Positions 25,901 to 37,287 of a stretch of 64,000 bases of DNA are shown one piece after another; the stretch's first letter is position 1; every line of letters starts with the position of its first letter. A program made the translations under genes and the position numbers. This stretch comes from Cladophialophora immunda (lineage: Eukaryota > Ascomycota > Eurotiomycetes > Chaetothyriales > Herpotrichiellaceae). The DNA lies in NCBI RefSeq assembly GCF_000835495.1, contig NW_015622543.1, forward strand, positions 372,001-436,000. Reading direction: 5' to 3'. The notes beneath the pieces are model-generated. The model was not told the origin of the DNA. It was given only the letters and a program-made list of their open reading frames with translations, and ran no database searches.

Positions 25901-26038
25901 GTTAACTTTAGCCCTAGATTAGAAGCTATTAAGTACGTTAATATATACCTAGTTAAGTAGTTAGGATATAATAATTTAGAGAATACTTAGGAATATAGCG
26001 ATAACTTACTATCTAGAGTGAAGAAGGAATACTATTAA
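20000..26038 (+). pseudogene. Degraded gag-pol of the innermost element
   Basis: The coding order on the plus strand is recognisable through dozens of stops. At 20823-20864 a retroviral-type zinc knuckle has each metal-binding position replaced by Tyr. At 23500-23900 RT segments include LRLYINYRRLNAI, MPFRLTNALATF and AYLDDILIFSK. Near 25040-25200 are integrase-like segments such as VVIERLTKYIYILLF and ILDRDKLF. At 25930-26010 is YLVK-stop-LGYNN, a chromodomain remnant with a stop at a conserved aromatic position. The frame closes at 26036-26038. One 80-codon stretch (22449-22691) happens to stay open. Confidence 0.85.
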
Positions 26039-26991
26039 AGGATAAGTATACGACCTATTATTCCGAAAGAACTAAAACTAGAAAATAAGACTAATACTAA
26101 ACGTCGGCGAGGAATAACTAATATAGGACTCTATAGGATGTAAGAAATAAAGCTAGAAAAGATATTAGTTTATTAAGGGTTCCTAATACTAACGTAATAT
26201 CTAGTATATTAGTTAATAATAGAACCTAATACCTAGGAACTAAGGGAAAACGTACCTAAGGTACTTATTATTAAATATTACTAGTACTATATTAGATTAT
26301 CTAAAATTAAGCCTAGAGATCGGGATAAAGAATAATAATACTAAAGAATTATTAACTAGATAACTTAGAGAGCTATTCCGTATCCCTAAACTTAGGAAAA
26401 GAGAGAGATAGATTAGAAAAAATAACCGCGTTAAAAGCTAGATTATCCTAGATAAAGGGATCTACGTCTATTACCACTATATCTATATTATTACTATTAT
26501 TAAGTAAACCTAGAGCTACCGCCTTATAATCCGCTATATCCTCCTAATGCTTTATTAGGATATCTACTCTTTTATTTATATTAGTAATACGCTACTAAGT
26601 TTCTAATAATTACTTAGCTAAGACTAATATTAAATTTTAGGCCTCCTAGCCTTACTAAATTAACTCCTACTTCTTATTTTCGAGTCGATCAAACTCGGCC
26701 TTAGAAAAGTAACTATAATAGGTTATATTCTTTTTAGTATAGGGACTATACTTTAAATAATTACGACGAATAATATAGATAGAGTGTGATTTAGTATACT
26801 CTAAGTAGGGATTAGGAGCGCGAGAGCTAAGCTTTATAATAGCGTTACTTAAGTTACGGTATTATTAGGATTAAGGGGGTTTTAAAACCTTTAGTATAAT
26901 TAGCTATAAGGTAGAAGTAAAAGGTAGAAGGGAAGGGATACGCTTACCTTAAGTACGTTAAGGGTAACGTATATATTAAAGGAGGGGGAGG

Positions 26992-27410
26992 TATTATAAA
27001 CTAACTATATAGGAGACTAAGGGGAAAGATAAGGAGGAAGGTTGACTAAGGAGAATATATTAGACGCTAATACCTTAGTAAATATATTAGTATAATCTAG
27101 CGGAGTAATAGAGTAATATACCTAGATAGGCTTAGAAATATATTAATATATTTAATATGTCTAATAGAGTAATATATTAAATATATATCCTAAGTAGTAT
27201 ATAGCCGCACTTAGCTATATAGTTCTCCTTATAGTTAATAATAGTTATATAGAATTAAGTTCCTTATAATCATCTACTATATATATAGGTCTATATACTA
27301 TACACTTAGTTTCTAGTCTTAGCTATAACGTCCCTCCCTACTATATCACTAAGTAAACTACCGCGGGTTTACCTATGGATACCTCACGTGTCATATAGTA
27401 GCTCGTAACA
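26992..27410 (+). repeat. 3' LTR, innermost element (419 bp)
   Basis: Matches 19519-19937 along its length. The right end (CTCACGTGTCATATAGTAGC) retains CA and TG sites that are mutated in the 5' copy. Confidence 0.9.
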
Positions 27411-27415
27411 TGTAG

Positions 27416-30246
27416 GCCGTACGCTAATACCTCTTAAGGTATAACCTTAATAGATTAGCTCCTACTTATTTTCATTATAATACTAATGTTTATAAGAGAA
27501 CTACTCGTCTCGAACTTCCTTTATTAATAATAAATCCCCTATTTAAATAGAGACTTCTTAGTTTAGTAGGTAGTTTATAATTCTACTAACGCCATTTAGA
27601 TCTTATAATAAAGCCTTTTAGAGAGGTCTAGGTCTAGGCGATCTATACATAACCTCTTTTATAGCCTAAGGGCGTAATAATACCTAGTAAGGCTAGGAAG
27701 GCTCTAATAGATCTTCTATTACGGTATCCTAAGAGAGTAGGTTACGTAATTAGTTATCCTATATATTATATAGGGAAATTCCTAGTCTCTAATTAGTTAA
27801 GTTAATTAGTCCTAGCGAATTATCTATAATCCCATCATATATAATCTCCCTAGTTAGTCTCGCTCTCTACGTTATATATTATCTTAGTCTCTCTATAAGT
27901 AGTTCATAAGCTCTAATCTAAGAGTATTTTACCTATATATATCTACCTTATTAAGGGACTAGGTACTTTCCTAGGGTATTAATATAGGCTTCGCTCTAAG
28001 GCTAATTAATATAAATCCCCTTTAAGTCTACTATATTTAGGGCTTAGGAATCATCCTTAGAGTTATCTAGGATAGTATAATTAGGTTTTGATCTGACTAC
28101 GCGGATAACGTTTATCCTTATACCTAGCGGTGCTAGGTTAGTGTCTCTCGTACTATACGGCTATCTAGACGCGATACCGGAATTTAGATTAATTTCCCTT
28201 ATAATCTATTCTAGCCTTTTAACCTTTATCTCTTTAATAGGGATCGATAGAGTAGGCGAAGGATAGTCTTAGTCTCTAAACTTCCTAAGGGCGATTTTAT
28301 AGTTAAGATTAAGGTGTAACGCTCTAGTAGCTTTCTAATGTACTTACTAAGAGTCTTCTCGTAATATATATCTTAGCTACCTATAAAGGAAGTAGTTAGC
28401 TCTAGAGTTACTTAAGTTTAAGCTTCGCCTACTTAACTACCTATCATAATACTATGGTTTCTCTCCGAACTAAACTAAACGATCTTAAGCTAACTAACTA
28501 CGTAAGGACTAGATTACTTCTTAAGGTATCTCTTTCAGTACTTCGATTAGCTAACTTATGAATTCTAGAGTAATAGCGTCTTATACCTAGACTAATAGTA
28601 TTAACGCTCCTATTAGATAAGTTAATTCTTCTACTGATTAGTCACTATTTTTTAAGATAGGTAGTTAATTTACTAAAGATAATAAAGTATTCCTATCTAT
28701 CTTTATTATATCCGCATAGTTATCCTAGCGGCGTTACTCCCTAGGGTCTTCCTTTTAAGCGGTTAAAGGTTAAGTCTCCCTCTTATATACTAGCTCTTAG
28801 AATTCCTCATTAAGTACCTCTTATATAAATTTCTTCGTCTTATTATTAGTATCCTATAGCTCCTTTACTTATTTCTAGTATTTCTAGAAGTTCGAATTCT
28901 CTAGTTTTCAATCTATTAAGTTTTATTTCTTCTGAATCTTATCTATATAGACCTTTAGTAATCTAGATAGAAGGAGCTAATAATACGTATAATTTATCTT
29001 AGCTTCGGTCCGAATTAAGTGAGTTATAGCCTTACGGAATTAACGGAGATATAGTTCCAGACTCTAGGACTTTTCTCGCTAGTACTTCGTAAGTACCTAA
29101 AGGTATTAAATACTTAATATTCGCTACGTTTTATCCTAGTCTTTATATTTATCTAAGACCTTCTCTTTAAACTTCTCCTAATCTATTATATTAAACTTAG
29201 TGAGCTCTTTATAATACTCCTTCTTTACCTTTAATATAAAGCGAATAGACCTATGGATATATTCTCCGCTTACTATCACTTAGTTATATTTATATAGCTC
29301 TTTAAACTTCTTAAAGAAAGAAGTTACGTTCTTTCTATTAAAATATAGAAGATTATTACTTCTATCTAAACTCTAGGGTATTTATCTTATTAACATTATA
29401 AAAGGAGGGATATATAGTAGCTATACTATAGAATTTAGCGTTAATAGATCTTATAAGCTAACGCTTAACATTATTAGTAATCCTAGCTTTCCTTTACTAT
29501 TCGAGCCTCCCGTAGATAATATTTCGTTATTTTTATGTTTTTATATACGTTTTTTAGTGTTTTTATCGGTTTTATTAGTTATATCTTCGTAACTTCTCTC
29601 CTCTTCTTCGTTAAGTCCCTTACCCTTCTTATTCCTTATCTCTACTAGTAATTTCCATTGATATTATAGCTCTACTTCCCGGTAATAGCGCTCTAACTTT
29701 ACCTACCTCCGCGAGCTTAGCCTTCCTATCTATTATCGCTATTCCTTAAATAGTTCTACGTTTTATTAGCTTCCCCTAAGCTCCTTAGCTAGGGGTTTTT
29801 AGGGTCAAATGCTTTCCCTATCTCTCGAGGGATATATCTCTTCCTTAGTTCTTCTATATAATCTAAATAGTTATAAAGTTATTAGTTTTCTATCTTATAT
29901 AGTAGTAGTAAATATATATAGTTAGTAGTTCTAAAGGGCACCCTAAGTAGCGGTCTCTATAAATAGCTAACGTAACCTATCCTATATAGCGAGATAGACT
30001 TACTTAGTTAGTAATCCCTAAGGTATACCCTATATAGTAGTTCTATATATATAGCTAGCGTTCTCTAGATTTAGTTAGGTAGGTAGGTAAGTAAGTAATT
30101 CTTTAGTTCCGTTAGTATAGTCGTTTATTATAGTTATATTATCGTTTCTTCTTCTTTAGTTTTAATCTTCTCCTACCGCTCGTAAAGAGACACCTATACG
30201 TAAGTATTTTTCCTATTAAGTATTGAGTTCTTATCGGAGGTACTAA
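27416..30246 (-). other. 5' internal region of the middle element
   Basis: RIP-mutated DNA between the innermost element and the second 274-bp LTR. By position it should hold gag of the minus-strand middle element, but no motif is clear enough to name. Confidence 0.45.
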
Positions 30247-30520
30247 TGAACTAGGGCGAGGCTTCTAGCTATAGGCGCTAACTCGTACGGTAGTAGGTAA
30301 TAGGCGCGTTTACATCTTATCAAGTAGTTAATTGATTATCTTATTATTTCTCTATCTACCTAGGCGAATAATAAAAGAAAAGACTACTAAGCTAAAGTAG
30401 TACCCTTAAACTAACTAATTAGAGAGTGGTAACGTTTACCTATATAATGTATAGCTAAAAGTTGACTAATCACCTTACTCGCTCACCTTGCATCTCAGGT
30501 CCTCTCTAAACCTTTCCCAT
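30247..30520 (-). repeat. 274-bp LTR of the middle element (5' copy in element orientation)
   Basis: Partner of 11189-11462. It ends at CCTTTCCCAT next to the resumed RT coding of the outer element. Confidence 0.85.
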
Positions 30521-30525
30521 TATAA

Positions 30526-33180
30526 TAAAATACTATAGAATATTAGATAAGCTAAATAGTATATAAAGCTTAACGTTATTATAGTATTCTACTAGATTCA
30601 CATTATAGAAGGAGATAAATAGAAGATAGCGTTCTATACGAGATATAGACTATACGAATAGCTTATTATCCCTTTTAGATTAGCGAATACGCCTAGTATA
30701 TTCTAGAAATACATTAATTAGACCTTACGTAACTACCTTAACGTCTTCTACTTAGTCTATATTAACGATATCCTAATCTATTTATATAGATTATTAGAAG
30801 AGTACTAGAGTTATATTTAGAAGGTCCTTAAACGCCTATATAAGGTAGGACTATAGATTAATATTGATAAGTGCGAATTTAAGGTTAAGTTAACGAAATA
30901 CCTAGAGTTTATTATCGAAGTAAAGAAAGGTATATAAATAGATCTAGAGAAGATAAAGGCGATCCTTAACTAGAAAGTCCCTAAATTAATAAAGGGAGTA
31001 TAAAGCTTTATTAGATTTACGAACTTCTATAGGAAGTTTATATAAGACTTCTCTGAGATTATACTTTCTATTATAACTCTTATATAGAGGAATACGACGT
31101 TTTAATAGATAACGGAGATAGACTAAGCCTTTATATAACTAAAAAGGATATTTACGATAACTCTAATATTAATCCTATTTAACTATAAGAGAGAGACTAT
31201 TATAGAAGTCGACGTATTAAAATAGTATATTAGGGGGACGCTCTTCTAAGTTAATAATAAGGGAGTTATATACTCCTATATCTTCTTCTTAAAGAAGAAT
31301 TACTTAGTTAAATATAACTATAAGATCTATAATAAGGAAATACTTACTATTATATAATACCTAGAGGAATAGGATACTAAACTACGGAGCGTTAAGAAAT
31401 TTAAGATTTAGTCTAACTATAAGAACCTTAAATACTTTATATCTATATAAAAACTCACTAAGAGATAAATATATTAATCTCTTATCCTATTAAGGTATAA
31501 CTTTACGATTTTATATGTCTCTAGAAGGTAAAATATTTAAGTGGACGCCCTCTTCTAGAGGGAGTAGGATATATCTTAAGACTAAGAGAATAAAAGACTT
31601 CAGTATTATATAGCGCGCCTTATTAAGTCGGAGATACTAGATAGAATAGGATCTAAGGCGCTATAAGTAAATATAATATTGATAGAAGGACCGTTAATTA
31701 AAGAATAATAGAGATTAACTTAATAGAACGACTAGATATATTAAGAGGCTATTAAGTCTATATAAAGAGGAGTCTATACGTTCCTCTCTAGTCTAGATCT
31801 AAAAGTATTAATTATAGAATATACTCTTAATAAGGAAGGGTAACTACTATTTTAGGGATAACGCTAGGTACTAGAATTAGAGACTCTCTATACGGTAATT
31901 ATTTAATAGGTATATAACTTAAAGATTATTAGTTACTTAGGTTAAGAAGGGACAGTAGCCTTAATAGTAAGGTAGTTCTTCTAGCTAAATATACTATAAG
32001 ATATTTAAAGGTTTATACGGAACTATAATATCTATAGATAGATAAAGGCCTAGAAGGAACGGAAATAGGGATTCCTAAAGCCTCTCCTAATCCCTAATTA
32101 ACTATAGAAGAAAGTATTAGTCGATTTTATTACGGAACTTCTAGAAAGTTAGAGCTATACGAACCTAATAGTTATTATAGATTAACTAGAGAAAGGAGTC
32201 TTACTTAAACCGTTACGTATAATTAAGTTAAAAGATATAGTAGAAGTCTTCCTATAGATATTCTATTAATAATATAGATTACTATTAGTAATTATATTAG
32301 ATTACGGCCCCTAATTCGTAAGTATATTATAGAAAAGGATCTATTAACTCTTAGATATTATATAGCGACTATCTATAGCTTATCACCTAGAGATAGATAG
32401 ATCTACTAAGTGAATAAACTAAACGATCGAAACGTACCTTTATATGTTTATAAATGAAAAATAGGATAACTAGGTAGAACTCCTATCTATAGCGAAACTA
32501 GTAATTAATAATCGTAATATATACTCTATAGGAGTAAGCCTATTCTTCCTACTATATAGGTATTACGTTAAGCTACTTTAAATATAAGAACCCCCCTATA
32601 TAATAGAGACTTCTTAAGAATCTATATAATAAGTAGACTTTATTATATAGTGACTCTAAGAGGCGAGAGAATAGATATAGTCTTTAATAGCTATTACGTA
32701 GTAGGAGTAGGAGGAGAGAATAAATTAAACGCGATAATAGGCACCGTAATTCTAAGTTAGCGATAAGGTATAGCTTAACTTAAGAAATATACGAACGATG
32801 CGTATTAGTAAGAAACTAGACTAGAAGAATATAAAGTATACCGTTACGGAGATAGTGAGATCTTATAGTTATTACCTAAATACCCTACTAGATATTTATA
32901 ATGTTTTCCATTTAGACCTCCTTTATACGACCTTAATAGACCCTCTTAACTTATAGAGAACGGATGATAACTAACCTATACCGGTAATAGTTAGAGACGA
33001 TAAAGAATATGAGATAGAGGCGATCCTAGAAGATAGAGTCGTACGAAGAGGAAGAGGATCCTAGAAGTAATACCTAGTGAAATAGACTAGATATGCCGAA
33101 CTAATATAGGAACTAACTGACGCGCTATAAGACTCCGCTACGCTAGATACGTATAAGGCTTCCTAAGTAAGTATAGAAGG
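30526..33180 (+). pseudogene. Degraded RT-RNase H-integrase-chromodomain of the outer element, right half
   Basis: The plus strand resumes the RT interrupted at 11188, with segments such as IIPFRLANTPSIF, YINDILIYLY (30758-30769 is the catalytic box with Asp changed to Asn) and INIDKCEFKVKLTKYLEF. Near 33000-33170 DDKEYEIEAILEDRVVRRGRG and a following YLVK-stop fit a chromodomain. Stops throughout. Confidence 0.75.
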
Positions 33181-33195
33181 AGGAGGGGGTAAATA

Positions 33196-33607
33196 TAATA
33201 GATTAAACCTAGGAGAAGGCTTAGTTCTAGCGAACTAGCGCTAAGACTAACGCTAGGAAATACTACCTCCTAATTAGTCAAGATTTACCTATATAATATA
33301 TAGGCGAAATACTACCTCCTAATTAGTTAAGACGTATATAGTATAAGGGATATAAAGTCCTAATAGCTAAGATATTATACGTAAGGGAAGGTAAGGAGTT
33401 AGAATAAGTACGTAAGGGAAGGTAAGGAGCTAGAATAAGTACGTAAGGAAAGGAGTAAGGAGGTGAGGATAATAGTTACCTCCTTACGGCGCGTTAAAGG
33501 ATATAAGGAGAAAGGAAGGACAGCTATTCCTTCCTTCTCTCTCCTTAGATTTATCCTCCTTATTACTAGGTTAGCTAGCTAGTTGTAGAACTCTTTCCAA
33601 ACCCTCA
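33196..33607 (+). repeat. 412-bp 3' LTR of the outer element
   Basis: Begins with the G-to-A-altered form of TGATGGGTTGAACC and ends AAACCCTCA. It contains two near-tandem copies of CTACCTCCTAATTAGT and a GTACGTAAGG repeat (33411-33455). Confidence 0.85.
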
Positions 33608-34512
33608 TAGTTATTATCCTCTAAAAGACCTAATGCCGCTACCTTACGGTCCGCTATATCTTCTTAACGTTTAGTTAAGATATCTACTCTTTTATTAACG
33701 TTAACTATACGTTACTAAGTCTCTAATAACTTTTTAGCTAAATCTACTATTAATTATTAAGCCTCTTAGTCTTACTAGATTAACTCTTACTTTTTAGCCT
33801 TTAAGCGGTCAAACTCCGCTTTAGAGAAGTAACTATAGTAGGTTATATTTTTCTTAGTATAAGGGCCGCACTTCGAATAACTACGATAAATAATATAGAT
33901 AGTATAAGACTTAACGTACTTAGGATAAGAATTAGGGGCATAAGAACCGAGTTTTATGATTATGTCGCCTAGGTTACGGTATCATTAGGATCGCGGAGGT
34001 TTCGGGACTTTAGATATAATTAGCTATAATAAATAGAAGAGAGGGTTAGAATAGGAAACGGGAATACTTACTTAAGTACGTTAAGGATAATAAATAAGCT
34101 AAAGAGGGGGAAGTATTACGAACCTAACTATATAAATAGCTAAAGGAGGGGTTCGGGGGGAAGGTTCGCTAGATAACATGTTATGATAAGACTAGCTTAG
34201 TAATATAGTAGAAAGAAGTAGAGCTTAGGCTCCTAGATATACTATATATATTAATATATTACTATATAATAGTATATATAATATATATACTTCTAGGTAT
34301 ATAGAGATACGTTCCACCCTAGATAGCTCACCTTCGTAGTTAATAAGAAAACGTTATAATTAGATAGTTATCGATATCTACTATACGTATAGGTCTGCAT
34401 ACTATACGCTTGGTTTCCAGTCTTAGCTACATCGCCCCGCTACTATATCACCAAGTAAACCATCTTGGGTTTGCCTGTGGACGCCTCACGTGTCGGATAG
34501 CAGCTCGTAACA
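33608..34512 (+). mobile_element. 3' end of an older relative of the innermost element
   Basis: 33608-34113 aligns with 26490-26991, the region upstream of the innermost element's 3' LTR. 34114-34512 is a diverged LTR of the same family that begins TATTACGAACC and ends CGTAACA. The 5' part is absent. Because the outer element's 3' LTR abuts its interior, the outer element probably inserted into this copy. Confidence 0.75.
34114..34512 (+). repeat. Diverged LTR of the innermost-element family
   Basis: Shares TCACGTGTC and GCAGCTCGTAACA at the right end with the 27410 LTR, but is ~20 bp shorter and clearly diverged in the middle. Confidence 0.75.
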
Positions 34513-37287
34513 TATATCCATAAAGACTACCACTATCGATTATGTCGTTATTAAAGTTATATCGAGCTAGGGCGAATAGCTCTAATGTTGGGGAAGAAAT
34601 TCTACCTGCCTCTTATCAGCGGACAGTACTCGGGCATAGGGCCGTCGCAACTCGCGCTCCTCCGAACATTCTTTCCATCACCAGAAAGGCCGTATGCTGC
34701 ACCAAGTAGCATTAAGCGCTAAGAGCAATCCACCCCCTGTTTCCAACGTCGATCTCGAGCGGAGAAACTGACTCTACTTCAGTTGTCGGAATGGGATCAA
34801 AATAAAACTTACGAAGATGATCCTCCTATTAGCCTTTGCATTGCGATTGGGTGGAAAGTGACTCTCAAGCCGCGTTGGTGGTTACATAGTGTGATGCATA
34901 GATCGTTACTGATGCTTGGTTCAGAAAACGCTATGGTCACTGTCCTCAGCCTAGGCTGCTTCGAATATGATCACAGTTTGACAAGGATTTAGCCATCTTT
35001 CCCATTCACGGGACTTGCTCCCTTGGAAAGTGTCGAAAGCCTCCTCTACTAAAAAAATGCGGTATTGAGGCTGGTTACTCTCTCAAGAACTGGACCTGCT
35101 GGGGAACGCCGTAGCTATCATTCTCTCACACAGCCCGATGCGCACATGCATGCGGACAACCCTTAACAGCCAACGCACATAAGATACCCCATTGTCCTAA
35201 TGCATATCGCCAACTCTTCCCGCATGCTTGAGGTCACAGAAGTAGAGGACCTGTGGATAACATCAAAATACCAGTATAACTTTCATTTGCCGACCACCGG
35301 AGCATGTTTTATACAGTCGGGTATCTGCAATCATGAAGAACAGCGATACGTAGAACCCTTTCGTTCAGCCAGCTCAATGCAATGCTGTCGAATCGCTCCC
35401 TTGATTGTACTCTGAGCTGGAAACCTTTTGAACTTTCCAGTTTTCCCCGGCTGCTCTGCTGTTGACTTTCTAAGTGGATTGACCCTCTTAAATCACCGTT
35501 TATTTGCATTGTTACGGAAGCATTCGCATCCGATTCCACGTTGCTATCACAGGGTACGGGCGCGGAGAGCTGAGGAACTTTGCTGGACATAGGATGTTGC
35601 TTTCCCGTTTGGGGGTTGCCAGTCACAGTGTTTTTGGTAACTTTGGAAATATCAAAATCTCCAGAGTTGAAGAATTTGCGTTCCTGTAGATGTTAACTTT
35701 AATATATCTATGTGAAGACCAAGGGTAGAGCCTGACTTTGACTTGAGAGCGTAGGAGCATGCTTTGCTTGGGTAAACTCCCATAACGTGCGAGAATCTAT
35801 TTTTCATGTTCGGTAAGAGGCTGTTGAGATATCCATCAGTGAAGGCTTTAAGTTTCGACGTAGTGCTTCCTTAACCTCGCTTGAGTCTTCATGTTCCTTC
35901 CTATGGTTCATTGAACTTAAGATTTCCGCGGTCGGATCTATTATGGCCAAATCTAAGATACACTGTTAGCAATATCAATGTACTCTCCCTCCTGGCATTG
36001 CTACTGTATTATATATTGTTACCTTATTCTTTTAGTTGCATCTATCTTCAAGAGGAGTCAAGTGGTTAGGGAAATCGAGGCTGATTTCTTGGTCCTAATT
36101 CTAGCGTAGACAGCAAGAAGTTTGACCAAAAGAAGTCGAAAACTTTGAAAGCCCTGGGACATGCCATTGGTCTCGAATTTGGGACGCCATCGCCACTTTC
36201 CCTGGCGCCTAATCCCAGACGAACCCGATATCTAGCGCCGAATATAGATTCCTCCAATAACAGAATCGAGTTTGTTGAGTCTAGCTGATGAGTCTGTTTC
36301 TTGTATCAAGTGATCAAGCATGTGAAATTTTACATTTCGGTAGACGTTCGAAGGTACTTTGTGGAATGATAGATTGGTCTCCCACTAGCACCAGACCCGT
36401 TACCGTGCTGAATTTTGTGTCCAGATGGTGACGCTGAAAAGCAAAAGTTAGGACGCTTTACAACAATAGCTGGAGCCTGGAAATGGTCATCCAATAGTAA
36501 ACCATGCCTTGATTTGTGACTCTTGACCACCCCTGGCTTAGCTCATGAGACCAGTCTAGACCCCCAGTCCTTCCACACGGGCGACGGATGGTGAGCGTAG
36601 CAGAACCGACGGGGTCCATTTATCAACGGTCTAGGCTTCTCTATTTTGCTAAGAGATGAGCACAGTGTTGTTCTCAAAGCCAACCCAAGCCTTGTTAGGC
36701 TACGATCAACTGTGCCATTGTATTGGAAGTCAAATTAGGCAACTTTGCTTGGGCAACCTTGGAACAAAATGCTCAGAAACTGATGCCGAGTATTTGCAGC
36801 AAACGCTTGGGCTCCCCGCTTGACCCAGATTTATGCCTACTGGGTCAATTGCCCTTCCATATACGTGATTGCCTTGATTCCCTGATTGAATCTACTGGTG
36901 TGACCCGGTTGTGCGGGCTGTGCACCCACCTGCCTTTTGACATCAAAAACCCAGCACATTCTACGCCATTCATATCGTCCCAACCATTGCATACCTGGCC
37001 TCTATCGCGGTCACACTCGACTTCTGAGTTCTACCACCCAAAGATATTGATTCAGACTCCGTCGAATGTGCCTTGCTAATCTACGATTGAAGAGGACGTA
37101 TTCCATTCATTATGCGTATGTATATCATCTCTACAATTGTCGCTCCATTAACACGAATCGACAGACAAATACCGCCGCGAGGCAAAATATGCTGCGTGGT
37201 ATGATGATCCAGGCGATGTCTCTAATTTCAAGGTCAGAAATCCTTTTGCGAAATAGAGACCGCATTCACGAGCAAACTCAATGCGAG
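34513..37287. other. Transition from the RIP island; no gene recognised
   Basis: Composition returns to normal by about 34560. Several frames of 60-118 codons exist (for example 36723-37079 plus), but none shows a domain or a codon pattern that I can support. Confidence 0.4.

Larger units (their letters stand above)
19519..27410 (+). mobile_element. Innermost Ty3/gypsy chromodomain retrotransposon, full length but RIP-inactivated
   Basis: Bounded by 419-bp LTRs (19519-19937, 26992-27410). The LTRs begin TGTTACGAACC, or its RIP form, and end in CGTAACA. Flanking pentamers CGTAG (19514-19518) and TGTAG (27411-27415) fit a 5-bp target-site duplication carrying one C-to-T change. The internal plus-strand order is Gag zinc knuckle (20823-20864), RT (YLDD at 23843-23854), RNase H, integrase and a chromodomain-like end at about 25930-26010. 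It lies inside the middle element and is therefore the youngest insertion. Confidence 0.9.
11189..30520 (-). mobile_element. Middle Ty3/gypsy LTR retrotransposon, minus strand, split by the innermost element
   Basis: Flanked by 274-bp direct repeats (11189-11462 and 30247-30520), outside which TATAA occurs on both sides (11184-11188 and 30521-30525), a plausible target-site duplication. Minus-strand coding is shown by an RT motif TYLFLDDITVKGP near 17780-17815. The innermost element (19519-27410) interrupts it. Without that insertion it is about 11.4 kb, long for a Ty3/gypsy element, so extra sequence or a further unrecognised insertion may be inside. It is strongly CA/TG-depleted and has no intact frame. 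Confidence 0.75.
9046..33607 (+). mobile_element. Outer Ty3/gypsy chromodomain LTR retrotransposon, RIP-decayed, with nested insertions
   Basis: Plus-strand element running from a truncated 5' LTR (9046-9142) to a complete 3' LTR (33196-33607). Its own sequence is 9046-11188 plus about 30521-33607; the interval between is a foreign element inserted in the reverse transcriptase gene. The left part ends in an RT N-terminal stretch recognisable as SREELL...LNKGFI...FYIDYYRLNKI. The right part resumes with RT and its YINDIL site near 30758. A chromodomain-like tail (EAILEDRVV ... YLVK) near 33030-33100 places it among chromodomain Ty3/gypsy elements. All frames are closed by many TAG/TAA codons. 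Confidence 0.8.

Noticed and set aside
11186..30522. Element ends at TAATG...CATTA for the middle retrotransposon
   Set aside because: The inverted pentamer fits the LTR ends, but then the flanks do not repeat. The 11189/30520 limits give a TATAA duplication, so I preferred those with modest confidence.
7572..34512. CRISPR array or tandem satellite in the AT-rich island
   Set aside because: No regular repeat-spacer spacing; repetition is explained by LTRs and the palindrome, and the organism is a fungus.
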